Assembly (NCBI GenBank): GCA_041563475.1
Contig: JBFFMY010000004.1
Location: forward strand, 27,628 to 91,627
Source: CAJXZP01 sp041563475
Lineage (GTDB): Bacteria > Bacteroidota > Bacteroidia > Flavobacteriales_G > Salibacteraceae
Direction of reading: 5' to 3'
Length of the DNA: 64,000 nucleotides
Of the stretch, positions 9,201 through 17,017 are shown in pieces. Below the pieces are notes generated by a model. The model made no database searches and was not told the origin of the DNA. It saw only the letters and a list, made by a program, of their open reading frames with translations. Made by a program: the position numbers and the translations under genes. Every line of letters starts with the position of its first letter. Position 1 is the first letter of the stretch.

Positions 9201-10568
9201 CTAAAAAAGCCAAAGCCCAAGAAGAAAAATGGGTAGTGAAATTAATAAGATGAAAAGTGTAAATGGCAATATTTGCTTTGCTTTAAGCCCCGTTATTCCT
9301 AGTAATGGTAATGCCCAAAATGGCTGTAACATATTTGTAATTTGGTCTCCATACGCAAATGCCATTATGTTCTTCGCCAAAGGAGCCCCTATTTCATTGG
9401 CTGTTTCAATCAATAACGGTCCTTGAATTGCCCATTGCCCGCCACCACTTGGAATGAGAATATTAACAATTCCAGCACTAAAAAAAGTGAAAAATGTAAA
9501 CGATTCAGGTGTAGATACACTGGCTATAAAGCTAGAGAATTGCGTTATTAATTCAGAATCACGCATAATTCCTAAAATCCCAAAATACAATGGAAACTGA
9601 ATTAAAATCCCAGCTGCTCCCGAAATGGCCTCATCAACTGCCTTCACGAAATAATACAGGTTTTGGTGGAATGTGATTCCTAATCCTAAAAGCAATAAAT
9701 TAATGTTGTTAGGAGTGAAAAAATGAACAAACCCTAGAGTCCAAAACATTTGGTAAAAAACATAGGTGAGGATTATTCCACCAACAAAATATCCAAGAAT
9801 TCGTGAATGGTCTAACCTCTCTGCACCAGTTACTAACTCGGTATTAGAAGAAATAAACTTCGACTCCAGAACATAACCAGTCGGTTTTACCCGTTTGCCC
9901 ATCCAATACATAGCCAGCGGAACAAAGATCAAAAGCGCCATTGAAATGGTTATGTTCATCGATGAGAAAACGGTTTGACTAAAGTCAATCGAATCAGGTA
10001 GGTTTGTTAGTTCAAGTGAGGAGTCGGCTAGTGAAGTTAAGTGGCCCGGCTCTGCAACTTTACTCAAAGAGGAGCCAGAAAAACCTCCGTGCCAAACCAT
10101 TAATCCGGAGTATCCTGCAGCACCAATAAGCGGGTAGTTTATTTTCCAGTTTTGTTTTAGAGCTTCTTCGCCTACTTTACGTGCTAAAACGGCTCCGAAT
10201 ATCAAGCCTAATCCCCAGTTAAAAAAGGCAACTAAAATGGTTAATAGTGTAACTATTGCAGCTGCTTTTGGTGTGGAATTAAGGTGTTTGGTTACCCGAT
10301 GTATAAAATTATTTACAGGATTACTTAATGCAAGAACATGTCCCAGTACTAACATTAACATCATTTGAATAGTGAAAACTAATAGGCCGTTATTCCATAG
10401 GCCGTTTTCCCAATAGGTAAGAATAGTATAGGGTTTAAATTCATTTTCCACTCCCTCACCAAAGAGGAGAGCAACACCAAATGCAAAAAAAGAAAGCACT
10501 ATTGCAATCGTAAATGGCGAAGGCAATAGTGCTTTATAAATTTTAACGAACTTATTAATAAAGCTCAT
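9201..10568 (-). CDS. Short-chain fatty acid transporter, AtoE family
   Basis: A 455-residue inner-membrane carrier with about eleven hydrophobic segments, of the TIGR00366/AtoE type. E. coli AtoE (about 440 residues) takes up short-chain fatty acids such as acetoacetate or butyrate. Family landmarks include NWGLGLIFGAVLARKVG, a WHGGFSGS segment and IPSGGGQWAIQGP. It is the last gene of a minus-strand group after flavin reductase and DUF3127, 21 bp behind the latter. It converges on the glycosyltransferase with a nine-base gap. Substrate specificity is inferred from family only. Confidence 0.85.
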   Translation of the reverse strand: MSFINKFVKIYKALLPSPFTIAIVLSFFAFGVALLFGEGVENEFKPYTILTYWENGLWNNGLLVFTIQMMLMLVLGHVLALSNPVNNFIHRVTKHLNSTPKAAAIVTLLTILVAFFNWGLGLIFGAVLARKVGEEALKQNWKINYPLIGAAGYSGLMVWHGGFSGSSLSKVAEPGHLTSLADSSLELTNLPDSIDFSQTVFSSMNITISMALLIFVPLAMYWMGKRVKPTGYVLESKFISSNTELVTGAERLDHSRILGYFVGGIILTYVFYQMFWTLGFVHFFTPNNINLLLLGLGITFHQNLYYFVKAVDEAISGAAGILIQFPLYFGILGIMRDSELITQFSSFIASVSTPESFTFFTFFSAGIVNILIPSGGGQWAIQGPLLIETANEIGAPLAKNIMAFAYGDQITNMLQPFWALPLLGITGLKAKQILPFTLFILLISLPIFLLGLWLF

Positions 10569-10589
10569 ATTTGATTGTTTTCGTCCAAC

Positions 10590-10937
10590 CTAGAATGGCA
10601 GGTCGTCATCATCGTTTCCAGCAGCAATTGGTGGAGGAGTTGGAAGTGGTGCGTTTCCAGCTGGTGCCGCAGCGCCTGCTTTTTCCATTTTCCACGCTTG
10701 TAAATTCACAAAATATCTGCCGTTATATTCGTTTCCACGAACGTTAAAGTGAACATTTACGTCATCTCCAACATTGTAACTATCTAGTGTGGTAGTTTTA
10801 TCTTTTAAGAACTCCAACTTCACATCTTGTGGATATTGTTCTTGTGTGGTAACAACAAATTCTCTTTTTGAAAACCCACTATCAAATGTTTGGGTATCCA
10901 TTACTACTTTAATTCTTCCTTGTAATTGTAAATCCAT
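10590..10937 (-). CDS. DUF3127 protein with SSB-like acidic tail
   Basis: A 115-residue protein of the DUF3127 family, widespread in Bacteroidota. Residues 1-85 form one compact beta-rich domain (MDLQLQGRIKVV...). I read it as OB-fold-like, since alternating strands end in GRYFVNLQAWKMEK. A low-complexity Ala/Pro linker follows. The last residues, DDDDLPF, match the C-terminal tip of single-stranded DNA-binding proteins, which docks repair and replication partners. This points to a second SSB-like protein, but DNA binding is inferred, not shown. It lies five bases after the flavin reductase stop and 21 bp before the transporter, so it is probably co-transcribed with metabolic genes. Confidence 0.8.
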   Translation of the reverse strand: MDLQLQGRIKVVMDTQTFDSGFSKREFVVTTQEQYPQDVKLEFLKDKTTTLDSYNVGDDVNVHFNVRGNEYNGRYFVNLQAWKMEKAGAAAPAGNAPLPTPPPIAAGNDDDDLPF

Positions 10938-10942
10938 TTTAT

Positions 10943-11848
10943 TTATTGGTCGTTAAATGCGAGGAGTGTCATCCACGCAAGGTCTATATTATTATTTTTT
11001 ATTTGATTTTTTGCAATTGTGTGTAACGCTTCTTCCAAAGCAATGGCGTTATCTTCATGTTCCAGAAACACTTCGCTTAACTCAAAAAGTTTATGATCGT
11101 TCACTTCTAACTCATTGGGCAATTTTTCCACATTTCCTAACCGGCCCAAATCGTTACCGGTTAATATTTTGGAATTTCGAATATCGGCAGGTATTTGATC
11201 TACTCCAATGCCCAAGGTTCTTAAAGGTTTTTCAATTTCAAAAATGGCATCCCCATGAGCTCTGCAATACCAATCGCCACCCATTCTTCCAACCAAATCA
11301 ATTTTAGTTTGGTCAATAGCTCCATTTTCATCTAATATATTTTCATTTACATGAAACAATAACACTTCACATAAAATTAAATTCCCAGCTCCGCCTTCTG
11401 TACCTAACTCTATAATGTCAATCACTTTGCATTCCATTGCAACCGGTGATTCTTGTACGCGAAAGGGCTTTACCAATTCACTCTTTACTTGGGTGAGCCC
11501 AGATTTAATAAATTCATTAATCCCTTCTGCATATTCCGTACTGGAAAGCGACATTTGTTCAACAATAGCATGATTGACTACGTTGATAACCACTTCACCC
11601 GTTTCTTTAATGTTTTCCAACGTATGCTTAGTGGTATTCCCGCGTACACGCCTTGAGGGGGAAAATGCAACAATTGGTGGGTTGGCACTAAAAACATTGA
11701 ATTGAGAAAACGGACTCAAATTAGGATTCCCGTTTGCATCCATGGTGCTAGCAAACGCGATGGGTCTAGGACCTATTGTGCCAAGCATTGTACCGAAAAC
11801 CTTTGGTGTGGTTTCTTTTTTTGGATCTATTTGAACGAATTTTTCCAT
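10943..11848 (-). CDS. Flavin reductase-like FMN-binding protein
   Basis: A 301-residue protein whose first 200 residues form the FMN-binding split barrel of the flavin reductase family. The signature stretches are GPRPIAFASTMDANGNPNL, SPFSQFNVFSANPPIVAFSP and INVVNHAIVEQMSLSS. Such proteins reduce flavin for partner oxygenases or act directly on small substrates. Residues 200-301 are a helical C-terminal extension of unknown role, longer than in minimal flavin reductases. It is the first gene of the minus-strand operon and has a well-formed promoter only seven bases from its ATG. Confidence 0.88.
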   Translation of the reverse strand: MEKFVQIDPKKETTPKVFGTMLGTIGPRPIAFASTMDANGNPNLSPFSQFNVFSANPPIVAFSPSRRVRGNTTKHTLENIKETGEVVINVVNHAIVEQMSLSSTEYAEGINEFIKSGLTQVKSELVKPFRVQESPVAMECKVIDIIELGTEGGAGNLILCEVLLFHVNENILDENGAIDQTKIDLVGRMGGDWYCRAHGDAIFEIEKPLRTLGIGVDQIPADIRNSKILTGNDLGRLGNVEKLPNELEVNDHKLFELSEVFLEHEDNAIALEEALHTIAKNQIKNNNIDLAWMTLLAFNDQ

Positions 11849-11855
11849 GAATCGC

Positions 11856-11886
11856 CAAAGGTAAAATGAGAGGTCATAGTTTCAAA
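11856..11886 (-). promoter_or_regulatory. Promoter of the flavin reductase operon
   Basis: On the minus strand, TTTG (11883-11886) and TACCTTTG (11856-11863) are separated by exactly 19 bp, an excellent Bacteroidota promoter. The -7 box ends seven bases before the ATG, so the mRNA is expected to be leaderless or nearly so. Confidence 0.7.
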
Positions 11887-11960
11887 TTATCAGCCATGAA
11901 AATCACCTTAAATTGACAGTATTTATCAACAAAAAAAGCAATCAAAAAAATACATTTTCG

Positions 11961-11990
11961 TTTGCATAATGTAAAAGATAACTATCTTTG
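11961..11990 (+). promoter_or_regulatory. Promoter of the tRNA-Leu transcript
   Basis: TTTG (11961-11964) and TATCTTTG (11983-11990) are separated by 18 bp and match the housekeeping promoter of the Bacteroidota. The expected start near 11996 places the whole tRNA-like half-copy (12001-12060) inside the tRNA precursor. Confidence 0.7.
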
Positions 11991-12000
11991 CCGCCCGAAT

Positions 12001-12060
12001 GCAGATGTGGAGAATCCCGATAGCTATCGAGAGGAAGACACGCTAGACTTAGAATCTAGC
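12001..12060 (+). pseudogene. Partial duplicate of the tRNA-Leu 5' half with a palindrome in the D-loop
   Basis: This segment repeats the first half of the tRNA at 12071. It shares GAAT plus an acceptor-like GCRGATGTGGWGAA, then GACACGCTAGACTTA and a complete anticodon arm (stem CTAGA/TCTAG, loop CTTAGAA, anticodon TAG). In place of the D-loop it carries an insert centred on the perfect palindrome CGATAGCTATCG (12018-12029). There is no variable arm, T-arm or 3' acceptor strand, so it cannot fold as a tRNA. It sits between promoter and tRNA and should be transcribed as leader. It could be a dead duplication or a tRNA-mimic leader. Confidence 0.8.
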
Positions 12061-12070
12061 AAACAAGAAT

Positions 12071-12152
12071 GCGGATGTGGTGAAATTGGTAGACACGCTA
12101 GACTTAGGATCTAGTGCCGCGAGGTGTGAAGGTTCGAGTCCTTTCATCCGCA
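12071..12152 (+). tRNA. tRNA-Leu (anticodon UAG)
   Basis: An 82-base class II tRNA. The acceptor strands are GCGGATG (12071-12077) and CATCCGC (12145-12151), with discriminator A at 12152. The D-loop contains TTGGTAGAC. The anticodon stem CTAGA/TCTAG encloses CTTAGGA with anticodon TAG at 12105-12107. A short variable arm is followed by the T-loop GGTTCGAGTCC. It reads CUA and related Leu codons. No CCA is encoded. Confidence 0.96.
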
Positions 12153-12158
12153 CATTTA

Positions 12159-12194
12159 AAAAAGAGTTGTATCACTGATACAACTCTTTTTTTG
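12159..12194 (+). terminator. Rho-independent terminator after tRNA-Leu
   Basis: The arms GAGTTGTATC and GATACAACTC enclose a 3-base loop, with an A-run before and seven or more Ts after. It ends the tRNA transcript seven bases past its 3' end. Confidence 0.9.
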
Positions 12195-12216
12195 TTTACA
12201 GATGCCCTAGTTATCC

Positions 12217-12224
12217 TACTTTTG
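12217..12224 (+). promoter_or_regulatory. Promoter -7 box of the small membrane protein-aroB-aroA operon
   Basis: TACTTTTG fits TAnnTTTG and ends five bases before the ATG at 12230, so the transcript should be leaderless. A TTTG at 12191-12194, inside the T-tract of the tRNA terminator, could act as -33 at 22 bp. Confidence 0.55.
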
Positions 12225-12229
12225 CACCA

Positions 12230-12634
12230 ATGTTGCGAAGATTAAGAATATATGGGTTTGGTGTAGGTTTAGGCTTGTTATTGGCCTGGGCTCTTTTTTT
12301 GAGAGGTAGAAATACCAAAAATTACACACTGTGGACACCCAACAACCGAATTCTAGAAGAAATACGATTGGATCAAAACCTCGAAACATCAGATAAATTC
12401 TGGTGCGAAATACGTTGTATAGGATTCTCGAGTATTGAATACAAGGAACTTTTGAATGATGGAGAGGTTGATTTTGGAGAAAGTCAGACGAAAATTTGGC
12501 CAAGAATGTATCGGGTTGAATTTGAAACTGAAAATAAAGGAGCTTTGGTTATTGATTTTTCGAAAACAGAACTCAAAGAATTTTCGATTTTAAGTGTGTC
12601 AAAAAAAGGAGAAGAAATTTCTTGTGATTGCTAA
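12230..12634 (+). CDS. Small membrane-anchored protein, function unknown
   Basis: A 134-residue protein with an N-terminal membrane anchor (YGFGVGLGLLLAWALFL) that begins with the basic MLRRLRIYG. A soluble domain of about 100 residues follows. It holds NNRILEEIR, a region DGEVDFGESQTKIWPRMYRVEF, and a C-terminal CDC. I recognise a similar architecture in small Flavobacteria proteins (basic start, one helix, then PNxRxLxxLR) but know no function and give no name. The stop overlaps the aroB start by one base (TAATG), so the two are translationally coupled. Confidence 0.75.
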   Translation: MLRRLRIYGFGVGLGLLLAWALFLRGRNTKNYTLWTPNNRILEEIRLDQNLETSDKFWCEIRCIGFSSIEYKELLNDGEVDFGESQTKIWPRMYRVEFETENKGALVIDFSKTELKEFSILSVSKKGEEISCDC

Positions 12635-13713
12635 TGAATATTGACGCAGGAACATATCAAGTTTTTTTCGACCATTCTATGGAGGAGCTGGTCAAGTTTG
12701 TTGACCAGAATTATCCCAATTCTAAACGGTACGTTTTCGCTGATCAAAATACCTTATCCCAATGCCTTCCAGTAATTGATATATATTTAGGTCAGCTTAA
12801 GGTAGAGCAACAAGTTTTTACCATAGAACCAGGAGAAGGAAGTAAATCGTTAGATTTTGCGTATCAATTATGGGAAAACTTCACTGATTTGGAAATAAAT
12901 CGTGGAGATATTATTCTAATTGTAGGTGGCGGTGTGGTATCTGATTTAGGTGGTTTTGTTGCTGCAACATATAAAAGGGGGATAGATGTAATCAATATTC
13001 CAACCACTCTTTTGGCTATGGCAGATGCTTCTGTTGGAGGCAAAGTTGGGGTGAATTTTAATCAATTGAAAAACCATTTGGGGTATTTTTCTAATCCTAA
13101 AGGTGTTTTTATTCACCCAAAATTTTTGCAAACCTTACCCGACAGAGAGTTTATTTCCGGATATGCTGAAATGATTAAACACGCGTTGATAGCAGATGCA
13201 AATTCTTGGGAGAAAATTAGAAATCAAGGCGACCCAACTATAGATTTTGTGACTGAAATACTACCTAGATCGGTGGCTATTAAAAACAGTTTTGTAACTC
13301 AAGACCCCTTGGATAAAGGCACACGAAAAGTCTTGAATTTTGGGCACACGATTGGGCATGCCATTGAAACTCTGTTTATGGACTCTGACACAGAGGTTCT
13401 TCATGGTGAGGCTGTGGCGGCAGGAATGATTTGTGCCGCGTATATTTCCCATAAAAAAATGGGCTTATCAAAAGAGCATTTAGAGAGCATAACGAAATTA
13501 ATTTTAGATATTTTTGATTTGGAATTTGTTGGGTGGCTTTTAGCGGAGAATTTAGCTTTGCCGCTAAAACACGACAAGAAGAACGCGCATTCTAATTTGA
13601 ATTTTGTTTTGATTTCAGAGCCAGGTAAAGCAGTTTGTGATCAAGATATTTCAATGGAATTGGCCCTTGAATCATTCGAATACGTACAATCTCTGGTTGA
13701 CGATCATCAATAA
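12634..13713 (+). CDS. aroB: 3-dehydroquinate synthase
   Basis: AroB converts DAHP to 3-dehydroquinate, the second step of the shikimate pathway, in the cytosol with NAD+ and a divalent metal. The protein has 359 residues from the ATG at 12634. I prefer this to the TTG two codons upstream because it forms the TAATG junction with the previous gene. The NAD site GGGVVSDLGGFVAATYKRG is clear. The metal ligands are expected in SGYAEMIKHA (Glu), FGHTIGHAIE (His) and VLHGEAVAAGM (His). aroA follows after eight bases, so two shikimate steps share one operon. Confidence 0.96.
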   Translation: MNIDAGTYQVFFDHSMEELVKFVDQNYPNSKRYVFADQNTLSQCLPVIDIYLGQLKVEQQVFTIEPGEGSKSLDFAYQLWENFTDLEINRGDIILIVGGGVVSDLGGFVAATYKRGIDVINIPTTLLAMADASVGGKVGVNFNQLKNHLGYFSNPKGVFIHPKFLQTLPDREFISGYAEMIKHALIADANSWEKIRNQGDPTIDFVTEILPRSVAIKNSFVTQDPLDKGTRKVLNFGHTIGHAIETLFMDSDTEVLHGEAVAAGMICAAYISHKKMGLSKEHLESITKLILDIFDLEFVGWLLAENLALPLKHDKKNAHSNLNFVLISEPGKAVCDQDISMELALESFEYVQSLVDDHQ

Positions 13714-13721
13714 TTTATGAG

Positions 13722-14942
13722 ATGAAATTAGCAGCTCCAAAAATTCTTCAAGATGTTGCCATTGAATTACCCGCATCAAAAAGTATTTCCAATAGACTGC
13801 TGATTATTCAGGCGTTATCAAAAAAGGGTCAAATATTAAATTTGTCTGAAGCCGAGGATACCAAAGTATTGAAGACAGCTCTCGAAGAATTGCCTGAAAC
13901 CATTCACGTAGGACATGCAGGAACGGCATTTCGTTTTTTAACGGCTTACCTATCGGTTACTCCTGGGATACGAATATTAACGGGCTCAGAGCGAATGAAA
14001 TCGCGTCCTATTGCTCCACTTGTAGATGCGTTAAGGGATTTAGGAGCGACAGTTCAATACGTGGAAAAGGAAGGGTTTCCGCCATTAAAAATTACTGGAA
14101 ATTCTATTTTAGGCGGAGAGGTACATATTGAAGCCAGCGTGAGCAGCCAGTTTATAACTGCATTAATGCTAATTGGACCAACGTTGCGAAATGGGTTAAA
14201 AATTCACTTGACTGGAAATGTGGTTTCTCTAGATTATATTAAAATGACAGCATCTTTAATGAGGACTTGCGGAGCCCAAGTTAATTTAAATAAAAATGCG
14301 ATTTCCGTTGCGCCCAAACCATATTCTGATTTTCGTATTGAAGTGGAAAAAGATTGGTCGGCTGCCGCATTTTGGTATGAGTTGGTTTTAATTGGAGAAA
14401 TTGAACATTTGTTATTGAAAGATGTGAAATCCGAAAGTATTCAAGGAGACTCATATGTCTCTGAATTATTTGGTCATTTTGGGGTGGAAAGTTTATTCGA
14501 TGAAGTGGGACTTCATTTAAAGTTTAATAAGCCGCAAACGAATTCATTGCCTAGAATTGTAGATTTTAGTACAACCCCAGATTTGGTTCAACCTTTTGTG
14601 GTTGCCTTATCAGCTGTAAACGAAAGTTATGTTTTAGCCGGAACCAGTACGTTACAACACAAGGAGACAAACAGAGGAATTGCACTTAAACAAGAGCTAG
14701 CTAAATTTGGAGGATTCATTGATGTTGCCCCGGATAGTATTTTGACCGTGCAAGGGATTAACAGAAGTAGTGCTCCAAGTTTCCCAATTGAAACATATCA
14801 AGATCATAGAATGGCCATGTGTTTTGCGCCATTGTCTATGATTTATGGAACTATAGAAATTGAAAACCCAGAGGTAGTTGGTAAATCATATCCGAATTAT
14901 TGGGTTCAGTTGCAGAAGCTTGGCTTCACGGTGTCAGATTAA
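13722..14942 (+). CDS. aroA: 3-phosphoshikimate 1-carboxyvinyltransferase (EPSP synthase)
   Basis: AroA joins shikimate-3-phosphate and phosphoenolpyruvate to form EPSP. At 406 residues it is a little shorter than the enterobacterial enzyme (427). Key segments are visible: LPASKSISNRLLII near the start, GHAGTAFRFLTAYLSV (the usual NAGTAxR region with a Bacteroidota variation), ERMKSRPIAPLVDALRDLGA, STTPDLVQPFVVA with the catalytic Asp, and QDHRMAM near the end. It lies eight bases after aroB. Its last four bases overlap the convergent outer-membrane gene. Confidence 0.95.
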   Translation: MKLAAPKILQDVAIELPASKSISNRLLIIQALSKKGQILNLSEAEDTKVLKTALEELPETIHVGHAGTAFRFLTAYLSVTPGIRILTGSERMKSRPIAPLVDALRDLGATVQYVEKEGFPPLKITGNSILGGEVHIEASVSSQFITALMLIGPTLRNGLKIHLTGNVVSLDYIKMTASLMRTCGAQVNLNKNAISVAPKPYSDFRIEVEKDWSAAAFWYELVLIGEIEHLLLKDVKSESIQGDSYVSELFGHFGVESLFDEVGLHLKFNKPQTNSLPRIVDFSTTPDLVQPFVVALSAVNESYVLAGTSTLQHKETNRGIALKQELAKFGGFIDVAPDSILTVQGINRSSAPSFPIETYQDHRMAMCFAPLSMIYGTIEIENPEVVGKSYPNYWVQLQKLGFTVSD

Positions 14943-17017
14943 AACTTATACCTTACTTGGATTCTAAGTTCGGTTTTTTGCGGACCTTGAATCATTTCTG
15001 GGCCCGACCCTATTGTGGTTTCATGACTCAAAAAAGTGCGCGATAATTTTGCCCAAACCTCGAATTTTTTAAAAGGTTTATAATGATAAACAAGATAAAT
15101 TCGAGATCCTCTATTATAAAATGCGGGTACGCTGAAATAGTATAAAACGTCATTTTCATAGGCATAAATACGGGCATTATAATCGTTTACATCAAATAAG
15201 GCAACTCTTCCGGTAAGGGTAGATTTTTGGTTGTTAAAATGAATCTGTAAATCCTGGTATATCGCAAAACCATTTCCGTTTGATGCTCCTGGGGAATTGG
15301 AATTACTAAATTCAACACGACTATTTAGTTTCAAGGTTTTGGATGCAGAGAAGGTTAAATTAAACCGCAAATAATTCCTTTTGGAAAGACCTAAACTTTT
15401 GATGTTTTGGTTTGTGTTTTGATTTATTGTTTGAGATTCTTGCCTGAAACGGGCATAAATATCGAGATATCTCGTGACATGAAATTGCAAACGCGCCATA
15501 TAATCTAAACCCTTTAATGGTCCATCAGCGTAGTAGGAGAGCCAATCAAATTGGTAGTTATCTACGTAACCAGTAAAGATTAATTTATTAGAAATATCCG
15601 TCTTTAACCCAACATAAGTTCCTTTTTCGTTAGTATTATCAGAGCGTTCTCCAAATGAATTCGAGTAAATACTCAGATAATTAGGCTGAAAATTTCTATT
15701 TACAATGGTGAAACTCATTCGGTCATCTAATTTGAATAAGGCTCCAGCTAAATAGGCCCACCCGCCATTGCTACTCATGGAGAAATCGCCAAAAAAGTTG
15801 ATATTCTTAACTAAAAGGTTGGCATCCAATCCACCGTTATACCATTGATTAGTATCGAGCGAAAATTTTTGATACAACTGCGTACTCCTATCAATGCTAA
15901 ATCCATATTTGGAGTGAATTAAACGGGTTCCGAGTTTTAAAATAGTATTGCTCCAAGTCATATTGGCTCCCATAATTTGTTCGGAGACTGCTTTTTTATT
16001 TGCTATTTCATTTGGTGTTCTATGCAGTCCGGATTCTTGCAAAGTAGTGAAGGATTGGTCTTGGGCAGAAAGGGTATCCCGGTCTATAAGATTGGCGTCA
16101 ACTGCTTTCTTCGAATAAAAAGCGGTGAGTTCAAAATTGTTTAATGTGATAGTCGTCCCAATACCTCGTAAAAAGTTGTTTTCGTTTCTTGAAGCGTAAG
16201 GAGATAGCTTTCTTGCATAACGCGCAATATTTAAAGCATCCGCTGTTTTTCGGTAACTAAAACCTGACCAAAATGTGAGTCCTTGACCGAATTGAGCATG
16301 AAAATCACCTATAGTAACCTGCCTAATAATTCCAATATTAGAAGCGAATAAATGCGCGGAATAAAAATCAAAACCATTCGGGTTACTCCCTTTAAAAAAC
16401 TCTTCACCAGGATCTTTTTCAGCGGTTATTCCAAATGATAAATTGGTTCCATAAACAAAACGGTAGCGTAAATACAATCTGTTTGGGTCACCCATATACC
16501 TGCTATTTTCGCTAGTGTTGCTGTCTTTTTGAGCGCAGCCGAATTGTTGTTCAAGTGTTCTTCCCCAAAGACTTATTATTTCTTGGTGTCCATACTTTAA
16601 GGATTTTTTAAGATTGAAACTATTTGCTGTATTAGAGGAAGAAATCTCTACAAATGGAACAATGTTTTGTAGGGTAACAAAATCAAAACCTTCCAAATTT
16701 CGGAGTTCGTAAATGGAAATTAAATCGCCAAATTGAACGCGGTGATTTAATAAAGTTCTAATTTGAAATGGAGATAGCAGGCTAATGGATTCCAACTCAC
16801 TTTTTGTGGCTATATTTAAACTTAAGGGATGGTCAAAATAATAGTAAAGAACTTCAATTAGGGTCGAAAAATCAATCGAAGAGGACTCATATTGTTGAGC
16901 AATAAACTCTAAGCGCTGTTGGATAACATCGTTTCTCAACTCCTTTTTTTGGGCCATTAAATTGACCGAACAGAAAAGTAGGGCTGCAATAAAAATATGT
17001 TTTTGAAATGGGTTCAA
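14939..17017 (-). CDS. Outer-membrane beta-barrel protein with N-terminal helix-hairpin-helix domain
   Basis: A 692-residue protein with a signal peptide ending at LMAQ. Residues 70-125 contain a ComEA-like helix-hairpin-helix unit: LNIATKSELESISLLSPFQIRTL, then RVQFGDLISIYELRNLEGF. The remaining 550 residues alternate in the manner of a large beta-barrel and end in ELRIQVRYKF, a typical BAM signal. Proteins with this architecture are common in Bacteroidota, but I know no assigned role. HhH units usually bind DNA, so periplasmic DNA handling is conceivable, though the fold may serve another purpose. It overlaps the upstream gene by four bases (ATGA). Confidence 0.8.
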   Translation of the reverse strand: MNPFQKHIFIAALLFCSVNLMAQKKELRNDVIQQRLEFIAQQYESSSIDFSTLIEVLYYYFDHPLSLNIATKSELESISLLSPFQIRTLLNHRVQFGDLISIYELRNLEGFDFVTLQNIVPFVEISSSNTANSFNLKKSLKYGHQEIISLWGRTLEQQFGCAQKDSNTSENSRYMGDPNRLYLRYRFVYGTNLSFGITAEKDPGEEFFKGSNPNGFDFYSAHLFASNIGIIRQVTIGDFHAQFGQGLTFWSGFSYRKTADALNIARYARKLSPYASRNENNFLRGIGTTITLNNFELTAFYSKKAVDANLIDRDTLSAQDQSFTTLQESGLHRTPNEIANKKAVSEQIMGANMTWSNTILKLGTRLIHSKYGFSIDRSTQLYQKFSLDTNQWYNGGLDANLLVKNINFFGDFSMSSNGGWAYLAGALFKLDDRMSFTIVNRNFQPNYLSIYSNSFGERSDNTNEKGTYVGLKTDISNKLIFTGYVDNYQFDWLSYYADGPLKGLDYMARLQFHVTRYLDIYARFRQESQTINQNTNQNIKSLGLSKRNYLRFNLTFSASKTLKLNSRVEFSNSNSPGASNGNGFAIYQDLQIHFNNQKSTLTGRVALFDVNDYNARIYAYENDVLYYFSVPAFYNRGSRIYLVYHYKPFKKFEVWAKLSRTFLSHETTIGSGPEMIQGPQKTELRIQVRYKF

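Noticed and set aside
9190..9204. Small hairpin TAGATT-GCG-AATCTA between convergent genes
   Set aside because: Only six base pairs, AT-rich and without a proper T-tract, so too weak to call a terminator.
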